This document shows positions 1 through 6,151 of a stretch of DNA of 10,555 nucleotides, piece after piece. A program made the translations under genes and the position numbers. Source of the stretch: Candidatus Woesebacteria bacterium. GTDB lineage: Bacteria; Patescibacteriota; Microgenomatia; UBA8517. The stretch is taken from the NCBI GenBank assembly GCA_027327685.1, contig DAHVYL010000012.1:1-10555 (forward strand), in the 5' to 3' direction. The notes under the pieces are model-generated. The model did no database searches, was not told where the DNA came from, and was given only the letters and a program-made list of their open reading frames with translations. Position 1 is the first letter of the stretch, and every line of letters begins with the position of its first letter.

Positions 1-96
1 CGGTAAACCAACCACAACAAAATTTGTACCTTGTAATGAACCGTTTATTTGATCGATTTTTGCCTTATTCTGGGTACCGAATATTATCTCTTTCAT
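1..96 (-). CDS. N-terminal fragment, probable Ham1/RdgB-type non-canonical purine NTP pyrophosphatase
   Basis: The minus strand opens with ATG at 96-94, sharing ATGA with the stop of the GT-C gene, and stays open for 32 codons to the window edge. The peptide begins MKEIIFGTQNKAKIDQINGS and goes on with a VVVGLP strand. This matches the start of the Ham1/RdgB fold: a short hydrophobic beta strand, then a T-x-N-x-x-K loop (T8, N10, K13) that binds the nucleotide triphosphate, a helix, and a second strand. Family members hydrolyse dITP and XTP to monophosphates in the cytoplasm and keep deaminated purines out of DNA. They are usually near 190-200 residues, so about five sixths of this gene is missing here. 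The identification rests on 32 residues only. No strong ribosome site is present, so coupling to the upstream gene is likely. Confidence 0.62.
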   Translation of the reverse strand, partial: MKEIIFGTQNKAKIDQINGSLQGTNFVVVGLP

Positions 97-1568
97 TTTT
101 CTTTTATTGGAGCATGAAGATCAATAATAATGTACTTGTCTGTTTTTTCAATTGTCCTAAATCTTTTCTCAATCATTTTAGTATCAGGACTTCCCAGATC
201 AACCGAAACATAATAATCGGCTCCCTCCTCTATTATGTTATCTATAGAATCATCAATCGCCGGCCAACCCCAACGATTGGTTTGATAAAGAAATGCGGTG
301 TCTCCATTGTAGGGAGCAACTACCAAGGCATCTTTTGGAGTAATCCTATCAACCATAGCCCCCGCTTCAATTATCTCGGGATGGTTTATTGCATAATTGC
401 CGACCACCTGATTCCAGCCGGTTATAAGCATTACCGCTACCGAGATAACAGCAATGGTCCTTGTTAATAGTTTATTGAAAATTCCATTGTTCCAAAGATA
501 GAAGGTCCCTGAGGCAAGGGCAAGAGCAATAACCGGAATGGTCAGTATTTGATAATAATCATGCATTACGTTGGCACTGGCTACCCCGACCACATAAAAG
601 AGAGCACCCGCCAAAAATGCCTGTATAAATAAATTTTTAACCTTGGTATTTAAGACACCAAAGACAAAAGGAATTACCCCCAGAGATCCCAAAATGAGAT
701 GTCCCAATCTCTCACCGAAGATCCAATACCACCATGAATGCTTAAACCTGATAAGGTTGCCGTTAAACGCCCATTCATAAAAAGGTATTCCTTCGGGGAA
801 TTGCGCTTCCCAGCCTCTCCAGAAGAAGAAAGGGATAAAAGCAATTGCCAGATAAACCAGGGCTCCCGCAATCACCTTTTTCTCTCTGAAAAAGTTTTTA
901 ATTCCGTATTTTTTGACTGCCAAATAAATTATCGGGAAAAGGTAAAAACCCAAATAAGGTTTAATCAAAAGAGCCAGGGCAAAAAATATTGATGAAAGAT
1001 AAAAGAAAATTCTTTTGTCCCTTTCCGCGAATTCCAGAAATGCCCAAAGGGAAATGATCCCAAACATCACCCCCATCGGGTCCGGCAATATCACGCGGGT
1101 AAAGTAGATATTGTATGGAATGAAAAGATAGAAGAATGCGCCGAGGATTCCCACCCACTTACCCATAATTTTCCTACCTATGAGGTAAAGGAAGATTGAG
1201 GTTACCAGGGCAACCGCAATTGTTACAAGCCTTGACCAAACTTCCAAAGAAATTGAAGTAAAGTTTCCGGCAAAGAAAGCCGCTGCCGCATTATAGAAGG
1301 GAAACTCAACCATTCTGTAGCCTTCGGGATTAAAAATTCCCGTTTGGACACTTGAAATGTCATGGTACCTGGGAAGAAGCGGATTTATCCCCTTCTGAAG
1401 ATAAACCCTGGTAACGGATGCCGTATCCGCCTGGCGCCAACTGTGCCAGTCGGCAATCGGGTTTCCTATTTTGTAAAGACGCACAACAAAGCCCAGAGTC
1501 AAAATTATTGCTAACAAAATATACTCAAAATATTTTCCCTTTGTAAATTGAATAATTTTAGTTTTCAT
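93..1568 (-). CDS. GT-C membrane glycosyltransferase-like protein, DWHSWRQADT class
   Basis: This 491-residue protein has about twelve hydrophobic segments and a soluble C-terminal part (about 388-491). It shows a GT-C signature of a different kind from the other membrane transferase here. The first external loop reads PIADWHSWRQADTASVTR around 37-54, with D40 and D48 as candidate catalytic or substrate residues. LPDPMG follows at 161-166 and HDYYQ at 336-340. The tail has VVAPYNGDTAFLYQTNRWGW around 416-435, a segment I associate with this class of Patescibacteria and archaeal-type membrane glycosyltransferases. It should act on the outer membrane face with a polyprenyl-phosphate sugar. No Shine-Dalgarno precedes the ATG at 1568, so translation is probably coupled to the upstream gene by the 11-base overlap. 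Its TGA overlaps the ATG of the following gene. Enzymatic activity is inferred from family only. Confidence 0.82.
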   Translation of the reverse strand: MKTKIIQFTKGKYFEYILLAIILTLGFVVRLYKIGNPIADWHSWRQADTASVTRVYLQKGINPLLPRYHDISSVQTGIFNPEGYRMVEFPFYNAAAAFFAGNFTSISLEVWSRLVTIAVALVTSIFLYLIGRKIMGKWVGILGAFFYLFIPYNIYFTRVILPDPMGVMFGIISLWAFLEFAERDKRIFFYLSSIFFALALLIKPYLGFYLFPIIYLAVKKYGIKNFFREKKVIAGALVYLAIAFIPFFFWRGWEAQFPEGIPFYEWAFNGNLIRFKHSWWYWIFGERLGHLILGSLGVIPFVFGVLNTKVKNLFIQAFLAGALFYVVGVASANVMHDYYQILTIPVIALALASGTFYLWNNGIFNKLLTRTIAVISVAVMLITGWNQVVGNYAINHPEIIEAGAMVDRITPKDALVVAPYNGDTAFLYQTNRWGWPAIDDSIDNIIEEGADYYVSVDLGSPDTKMIEKRFRTIEKTDKYIIIDLHAPIKEK

Positions 1569-2943
1569 TTAATTTACTTTTAATCAGACTTACGGAGCTA
1601 CCTAAAAGCAGCCAGAATATTATTGCAAATTTAGACGCCTCAAATAGATCTATTAGAAATGCCGTGACAAAAGTCCCGATGATCCCACCGATAATTCCAA
1701 ATAGATAGCTTTTCTCAAAGCCGCTCAATTTATCCTTTAAGGAAAATGTTTTCAATAAAACTTTCCCTATTCTCAGAAATATTAGCACGAAAGCCGAAAG
1801 CCCCAGAAGACCCACTTCCCCAAGCATTCTCAAATAATCATTGTCCGTCGCCAAATCTATCGACGAATATCCCGTTCCCAATATCGGATTTTTGAAAAAT
1901 GCACGTATTGCCCTTGGCCATTCGACATTATATCTGATGGAAATGGAAACATCCCTTATGATATTGGGGGCTGCGGGAGTCGGAGTAGGCAGTGCACCCT
2001 CATCAACCGTCAGGGTTACCTCATCCGCCCTGACCGTAAAACCCGGAACGTAACTGAAGCTTTTTCCGGTTGTAACATACTCATAAAGAACTTTTATCGC
2101 CTGACCGAATCTGGCATCAAGCCCTGAGGACATCGTCATTGAAATGACACTGATGATAATAACTATCAGCCAGCCCTTAAATTTCTTTAGGAGAAGCAAG
2201 GTAGCACTAACCGCCAAAAGGTATGAGGCCTGTGCAGTTCTTGAAATCGAACTTATCAAAAGCCATAGTCCCATTCCCGAAGAAAGCAGAATGAAAAGCT
2301 TTGCCAGCTTTTGCCTCAGGCTAAAAAGCGCACCTAAAAATATCGGCATGACTAAAACTACAAATGCCGAAAGATCGTAATGCCCCGCAAAAGTTGAGTT
2401 GATGTGGGCTCCCGGTGTCCAACGAAGAGCAATGCCCTTGGAATATTGTTCGTTTTGGGTAATGATTACCGGAAGATTATAGTACTTTTGCCCAATGCCG
2501 TAGATAAAGGCTAGTATCACGACAATCAGTAAAATCTTGAAATAAAATTTAACACTCTCTCCAATCTTCTCCCGCGGGATCAAAAGGTAGACTGCCAAAA
2601 AAGGAACGATATATTCAATACGTCTTGCCCAATGCAAAAGTCCCAACCTTAACTCCACCGTCTGTGTGAGAAGGACACCTGCGAGAAGCGAGATAAAAGT
2701 TACCGTAAAAAATATCAAGATTGAGGCAACGATTTTATCTTTCCAAATCTTTTTAGGTTCCACCACGAACTTGGGGATCAGGATAAGCGCCAGGAAAAAC
2801 ATCAGGATATCCTCAAAACGGATGGCAACATATATCCCGGGAACTCTAAGTAAGGGGAACTTTGGCAAAAGCGGAACTATTATCAGCACCGCCGCAATCA
2901 GATATTTTGATATTTTTTCAGATAACCTTAATAGCTTTCGCAT
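1558..2943 (-). CDS. O-antigen polymerase/ligase-like membrane protein (Wzy/WaaL type)
   Basis: This 461-residue protein has roughly eleven or twelve hydrophobic segments and one large hydrophilic loop (about 274-370) before the last three spans, the topology of the Wzy_C superfamily. That superfamily polymerises or ligates undecaprenyl-linked glycans on the outer face. The family signature is visible: SSISRTAQASYL at 231-242, then RYNVEWPRAIRAFFKNPILG (337-356) leading to GTGYSS, then TDNDYLRMLGEVGLLGL at 366-382. The loop contains a PTPTPAAP stretch (319-326), which looks like a flexible insertion. I chose the ATG at 2943; a TTG at 2988 would add 15 polar residues and deepen the overlap with the GT2 gene from 26 to 71 bases. 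It overlaps the next GT-C gene by 11 bases. Polymerase and ligase cannot be told apart from sequence alone. Confidence 0.85.
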   Translation of the reverse strand: MRKLLRLSEKISKYLIAAVLIIVPLLPKFPLLRVPGIYVAIRFEDILMFFLALILIPKFVVEPKKIWKDKIVASILIFFTVTFISLLAGVLLTQTVELRLGLLHWARRIEYIVPFLAVYLLIPREKIGESVKFYFKILLIVVILAFIYGIGQKYYNLPVIITQNEQYSKGIALRWTPGAHINSTFAGHYDLSAFVVLVMPIFLGALFSLRQKLAKLFILLSSGMGLWLLISSISRTAQASYLLAVSATLLLLKKFKGWLIVIIISVISMTMSSGLDARFGQAIKVLYEYVTTGKSFSYVPGFTVRADEVTLTVDEGALPTPTPAAPNIIRDVSISIRYNVEWPRAIRAFFKNPILGTGYSSIDLATDNDYLRMLGEVGLLGLSAFVLIFLRIGKVLLKTFSLKDKLSGFEKSYLFGIIGGIIGTFVTAFLIDLFEASKFAIIFWLLLGSSVSLIKSKLNEN

Positions 2944-3844
2944 ATATTTGGGCAAGGCTTTTCCTGCCGACAACTGTCCAGAGACCAACTCTCAAAAGAC
3001 TTCCGAACTTAAGAATAGCTCTCAAGAAGGCAATCTTCCACCCCGGTTTATGTTTTTTATACATTAAAATCAAATTCTGCAGTTCAAAAATCGTTGCCTT
3101 TTCACTCCCCGAAGTTGCCTGGCCGTAATGCACAACCTTCCATTCGGGCAAATACCAGACTTCCCAGCCTTTTGCCCTAAACCTTGACGACAACTCTACC
3201 TCTTCGACATATAGGAAAAAGTCTTCGTCGAAAAAGCCTGCCTGGTCAAGAGCCTTCTTCCGCATCAAAAAGTATGCGCCGGTCACCCAGTCCTGCCGGT
3301 GTCCGCTTTTGAAATAATTTTCTCCTTTATAAAATGGAGAGGCGGAGTGAAGCGGATGATAAGGTTTGATAAGCTTATCGAGTCCGGGAATGTCGTCCAA
3401 AAAGGTCATCCAGGCAAAAACTCTGAAAAGTGTCGGGTAAAATCCCCCCGACCCCTGAAAGGTTTTTTCGTCCGGATTGACCAAACCGCAACCCGAAATG
3501 CCGACTTTAGGATGATCGTCCATCCAGGCAATCATTTCCCTGAAAATATTTTTATCAATTATCCTGGTATCGTCGTTCAAAAGAAGAACATACCTTCCTT
3601 TGGCTATTTTCATACCCAGATTATTGTTTCCGCCAAAGCCTCTATTTACCTCCTGTCGTAACACTTTTACATAAGGGAATTTCTTCCCGGCCAAACGCCC
3701 GATTTGATCGGGTGAGGCGCTATCTATGAGAATTATTTCGTTTTCAACCCCCCTCAAAGCGGGTTCGAGAGACTTGAGACAGTCAAATAAATAATCCTTC
3801 TTAAGTGATACTATTACTATGGATAAATCGAGTGTTTTATTCAT
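2918..3844 (-). CDS. GT2-family glycosyltransferase, rhamnosyltransferase-like (WbbL type)
   Basis: This 308-residue protein follows the WbbL/rhamnosyltransferase pattern of GT2. It has LSIVIVSLK at 7-15, ILIDSASPD at 38-46 (DSAS where DNAS is usual), VNRGFGGNNNLGM at 66-78, and the metal-binding LLLNDDT at 87-93. A substrate-pocket segment QDWVTGAYFLMRK lies at 184-196, followed by the acidic FDEDFFLYVEEVELSSRFRAKG (205-226), which holds the probable catalytic base. HYGQATSG at 239-246 fills the place of the common HHGGSS motif. The C-terminal 60 residues (SEKATIFELQNLILMYKKHKPG onward) match the helical tail of these enzymes, and a hydrophobic stretch near 271-293 may touch the membrane. 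Such enzymes use a nucleotide-activated sugar, often dTDP-rhamnose, at the cytoplasmic face, but the sugar here is not provable. It overlaps the genes on both sides, by 8 and 26 bases. Confidence 0.92.
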   Translation of the reverse strand: MNKTLDLSIVIVSLKKDYLFDCLKSLEPALRGVENEIILIDSASPDQIGRLAGKKFPYVKVLRQEVNRGFGGNNNLGMKIAKGRYVLLLNDDTRIIDKNIFREMIAWMDDHPKVGISGCGLVNPDEKTFQGSGGFYPTLFRVFAWMTFLDDIPGLDKLIKPYHPLHSASPFYKGENYFKSGHRQDWVTGAYFLMRKKALDQAGFFDEDFFLYVEEVELSSRFRAKGWEVWYLPEWKVVHYGQATSGSEKATIFELQNLILMYKKHKPGWKIAFLRAILKFGSLLRVGLWTVVGRKSLAQIYAKAIKVI

Positions 3845-4382
3845 TTTTCCTTCTTAGCGACTTTGCAAATGCATTGTAGATCACGACTGCCATTGCCATT
3901 GCGGCAATGAAGAGTCCTTCCCTGATCCAAATACTGCTCGGCACATAGCGTATTATTATTTTTTGCTGCCAAAGCTTTCCCTCAACAAAAAAGGTCGGCT
4001 TATTGTTCTCACTGGGCGGTTTAAGTCCATTTATGTAAAGGCTCTCCCTGAAGGGATGGACAAATTCCTGCAGAAAAGTACTTCCCGTTTGATCCCTTAT
4101 CAAAGTCTGAGCATTTTCCGGCGGATAGTTAAGGAGAATTGTCGGAAGCCTAATTCCCAGAAAACTTGTGTGGTCAAACTGCCTTTCATACCACGAAAGG
4201 ACTTCCTCTCTGGTAAGATTGGTGAAATATCCGCGTCTTAGGGAAGTTTCCAAATCCGCAGGCTCCTGTGATTGGAGGGAATCGGGTGGGGGATCGGGAA
4301 AATCGTTCCCGGGTAAAGCCAAATAGAGAATCCCGGTTATGCAAAAAACTGCAAAGAAAATTTTCAAGAATTTTTTAAACAT
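3837..4382 (-). CDS. Uncharacterised double-anchored membrane protein
   Basis: I do not recognise a named family. The 181-residue protein has a basic N-terminus (FKKFLKIFF), a hydrophobic span at about 8-24, a proline-rich stretch (28-33, PDPPPD), a soluble middle part and a second hydrophobic span at about 156-171 followed by KSLRRKNE. By the positive-inside rule both ends are cytoplasmic and the middle of about 130 residues is extracytoplasmic. That domain contains GYFTNLTREEVLSWYERQF (51-69), LNYPPENAQTLIRDQTGSTF (84-103), VHPFRESLYING (108-119) and a beta-rich end, VEGKLWQQKIIIRYVP (133-148). It has no cysteine pair or recognisable catalytic motif. The gene is tied by overlap to the acetyltransferase upstream (1 base) and the GT2 gene downstream (8 bases). 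It may be an accessory subunit of the membrane glycan machinery, which is only inference. I have a vague impression of similar genes in Microgenomates. Confidence 0.85.
   Translation of the reverse strand: MFKKFLKIFFAVFCITGILYLALPGNDFPDPPPDSLQSQEPADLETSLRRGYFTNLTREEVLSWYERQFDHTSFLGIRLPTILLNYPPENAQTLIRDQTGSTFLQEFVHPFRESLYINGLKPPSENNKPTFFVEGKLWQQKIIIRYVPSSIWIREGLFIAAMAMAVVIYNAFAKSLRRKNE
3845..3854 (-). promoter_or_regulatory. Shine-Dalgarno site for the GT2 gene starting at 3844
   Basis: The minus strand reads AAGAAGGAAAAATG, placing an AAGGA core three to five bases before the ATG at 3844. It overlaps the last codons of the upstream membrane protein gene and supports the chosen start. Confidence 0.5.
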
Positions 4383-4978
4383 TACTGAAATAGCCTTGCC
4401 CGTCCGAGAATGTAATGGGGATTTTTGTTTTTTCGCTCACCTAGTTTTATCGCAGGGACTCCTCCCACAATGCTAAATTCGGGAACATCTTTGGTAACAA
4501 CGGCTCCTGCCGCAACAACCGCTCCTTTGCCTATTTTTACTCCCGGCAAAATTGTAACTCTGGGGCCAACAAAAACATAATCTCCTATCGTCACGGGTTC
4601 AACCCTTGCCGAAAATCTCTCGCTTTCCAAATCGTGCTCGGAATTATAAATCATGACTGAGGAAGCTATATCGGTATGACTGCCTATGGTCAGAGCTGCC
4701 CTGCCGTCCAGGAAAGCGTGGTCTCCAATGATAGTATCCTCGCCGATTGAAATTCCGGAAGGATCAAAAAAATTGGCCCACATGTGAACTGCCGACCCCT
4801 TGCCGATTCTCATCCCGGCAAGAGTGTATATTAACTTGCGAAAGATATGAGAAGGAACATGCGACACCCACCTGAGAACCATCAATTCAAAATCAAGGAC
4901 AACATTATAAATCCGATTAAGAATTTTTAAAAAGGCTTCTTTACCTGATAACTTTCTGCCTGTTTTGTCTTTGAACAT
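4382..4978 (-). CDS. Left-handed beta-helix sugar O-acetyltransferase (hexapeptide-repeat family)
   Basis: This 198-residue protein has an N-terminal helical segment (1-55) followed by hexapeptide repeats that wind into a left-handed beta-helix: IGKGSAV at 58-64, IGEDTIIGD at 78-86, IGSHTDIA at 98-105, IGDYVFVGP at 131-139 and IGKGAVVAAGAVVTKDVP at 149-166. It closes with VGGVPAIKLG, the G-x-PA turn typical of the maltose/galactoside acetyltransferase and WcaF type. H115 in YNSEHDLE sits where these enzymes hold the catalytic histidine. The expected reaction is acetyl transfer from acetyl-CoA to a sugar hydroxyl in the cytoplasm, which would decorate the glycan built by its neighbours. The stop TAA shares one base with the ATG of the next gene, linking the two. 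Some relatives use other acyl donors, so acetyl is likely but not proven. Confidence 0.9.
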   Translation of the reverse strand: MFKDKTGRKLSGKEAFLKILNRIYNVVLDFELMVLRWVSHVPSHIFRKLIYTLAGMRIGKGSAVHMWANFFDPSGISIGEDTIIGDHAFLDGRAALTIGSHTDIASSVMIYNSEHDLESERFSARVEPVTIGDYVFVGPRVTILPGVKIGKGAVVAAGAVVTKDVPEFSIVGGVPAIKLGERKNKNPHYILGRARLFQ

Positions 4979-5011
4979 CTCCTTTATTTTAAATTTTAAA
5001 CTCTGAACCCC
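4979..5011 (-). promoter_or_regulatory. 33-base spacer with a Shine-Dalgarno core abutting the start codon
   Basis: This is the only gap of more than six bases between genes. Its left part is AT-rich, with a repeated TTTAAAAT-like unit. It ends in AAAGGAG (4985-4979) touching the ATG at 4978, so the usual 5-9 base spacing is missing. The spacer continues the frame of the preceding GT4 gene after its TGA and contains no other in-frame ATG, GTG or TTG, so no better start is available. A weak internal promoter in the AT-rich part is possible but unsupported. Confidence 0.4.
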
Positions 5012-6151
5012 TCACTCTTCAGCTTTTTCTTTGCCCGTAATCACTTCCAGAGTTTGTCTGGCTGTTTTCTCCCAGGAAAACTTCCCCGCCTGGGATAAAC
5101 CCCTACTAACCATACTATTATACTTCGCAACCGGTGCCAATAGCACCTCCTTAATACCTTCGGCGATGTTATTTATGTTTTTCGGGTCTACCAGGATCCC
5201 GGCCTCTCCGACTACCTCAGGCAAACTGCCGAGATTGGAGGCAACTACAGGAACCCCTGAGGCCATGGCATTGAGGGCGTCAAGCCCAAAGCCCTCCCAA
5301 AATGAGGGCAGGGCAAACACCTTGGCCCCTTTAATAAGAGCCGGCTTATCTCTCTCATCCACAAAATCTGTAAATATGACATCGTCCTCAAGATGCAGTT
5401 TCTTAACTTTTTCAAAAATTGTTTCGTACATCCAGCCTTTTTTCCCGGCTATAACCAGTTTTACCTTTAATTTTCTACTTCCGATCCTGGAAAATGCTTC
5501 AATTAAGCCCTCTATATTCTTGCTGGGCTTGAGTGTACCCAAATATAATACATAGTCCGTAACTATGGAGTACCTACCCCGTATACGTCGCACATCCTCA
5601 TCAGGAATGTCCAAATTAAACTTCCGACTGTCATAGGCCAGAGGCGTAACATGAATCTTACTCCTGGCAAAGGGGTAGTGTCGTACAATGTCTTTTTTTG
5701 TACTATTTGATATAGCAAAGACCGCTTTTGATACAAAAATGCTAATAGCACTCCAGATTTTTAACTGCCAAAAGTCATTTTTCTGAAATTGACCCGAAAA
5801 TTCGAGGTATCCCAGATCCATTATTGAGCAGTATCTGGGCATGGGCGCAAGAGGCGGAACATAATGGCTCGGAGAAAAGAAGGCATCGCATACCTTTCCT
5901 TCCCCAAACAAACTCGGCATGAGTTTTGTCAGTATCCAGGCTCTTCCCCCAGCAATCACTTTGTATTTAAAAAACTCAGTCTCCTTGGGCATGTCCCCCC
6001 TGGGCTGACTTTTGAGAAAAACTATAAGTTTGTGGTTATTTTTCCATTCGTCTTGTAGTTTCCAGAAATTCCGGAGAAGCTCAAAAGCATAGGTATTCAC
6101 ACCCACCCTTTTTTCAACATTAGCCTCGTTTCCGTCGATACCGATTATCAT
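5012..6151 (-). CDS. GT4-family glycosyltransferase, sister B of a tandem pair
   Basis: This 379-residue protein starts MIIGIDGNEANVEKRVGVNT, an acceptor-domain signature I associate with Patescibacteria GT4 proteins. Landmarks are SPSHYVPPL at 93-101, SIMDLGYLEF at 109-118, LYLGTLKPSKN at 202-212 and LVIAGKKGWMYETIF at 232-246. The donor loop is EGFGLDALNAMASG: E286 is present, but the expected second Glu is N294, and the usual Pro after GFGL is Asp. This is the most altered EX7E motif of the three GT4 proteins here. The C-terminus carries PEVVGEAGILVDP at 311-323 and FSWEKTA at 358-364, the latter identical at DNA level to its sister. It overlaps the upstream gene by ATGA and has the best ribosome site in the window. 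The fold and family are secure. Full activity is probable but not certain given N294. Confidence 0.91.
   Translation of the reverse strand: MIIGIDGNEANVEKRVGVNTYAFELLRNFWKLQDEWKNNHKLIVFLKSQPRGDMPKETEFFKYKVIAGGRAWILTKLMPSLFGEGKVCDAFFSPSHYVPPLAPMPRYCSIMDLGYLEFSGQFQKNDFWQLKIWSAISIFVSKAVFAISNSTKKDIVRHYPFARSKIHVTPLAYDSRKFNLDIPDEDVRRIRGRYSIVTDYVLYLGTLKPSKNIEGLIEAFSRIGSRKLKVKLVIAGKKGWMYETIFEKVKKLHLEDDVIFTDFVDERDKPALIKGAKVFALPSFWEGFGLDALNAMASGVPVVASNLGSLPEVVGEAGILVDPKNINNIAEGIKEVLLAPVAKYNSMVSRGLSQAGKFSWEKTARQTLEVITGKEKAEE
5060..5080. repeat. 21-base direct repeat, copy 1
   Basis: Positions 5060-5080 are identical base for base to 6187-6207, 1127 bases away in the same orientation. On the coding strand both encode FSWEKTA near the C-terminus of the two sister GT4 proteins. 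The match stops at the next base on the right and does not extend leftward. Confidence 0.9.

Noticed and set aside
24..467. Plus-strand open frame of 147 codons opposite the GT-C gene
   Set aside because: It lies wholly antisense to a well-supported membrane glycosyltransferase. Its translation has no recognisable domain and the composition of a reverse-frame shadow.
2944..2988. TTG start extending the Wzy-like protein by 15 residues
   Set aside because: The extra residues are polar and inside the upstream gene. The ATG at 2943 gives a normal basic N-terminus before the first membrane span and a smaller overlap.
4986..5005. Possible internal promoter in the AT-rich spacer (TTTAAAAT-like -10)
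   Set aside because: There is no matching -35 at proper distance that I can support, and AT-rich repeats arise easily by chance. It is noted in the spacer entry only.
5031..5555. Plus-strand open frame of 174 codons opposite the GT4 gene
   Set aside because: This is the longest plus-strand frame, but it is antisense to conserved GT4 motifs. Its Ser/Thr/Pro-rich translation is the mirror of the coding strand and shows no family features.
5693..5699. Seven-A run (coding strand) as a programmed frameshift site in the GT4 gene
   Set aside because: It encodes Lys-Lys in TKKD within a continuous, well-conserved frame, and no alternative frame product of interest follows.
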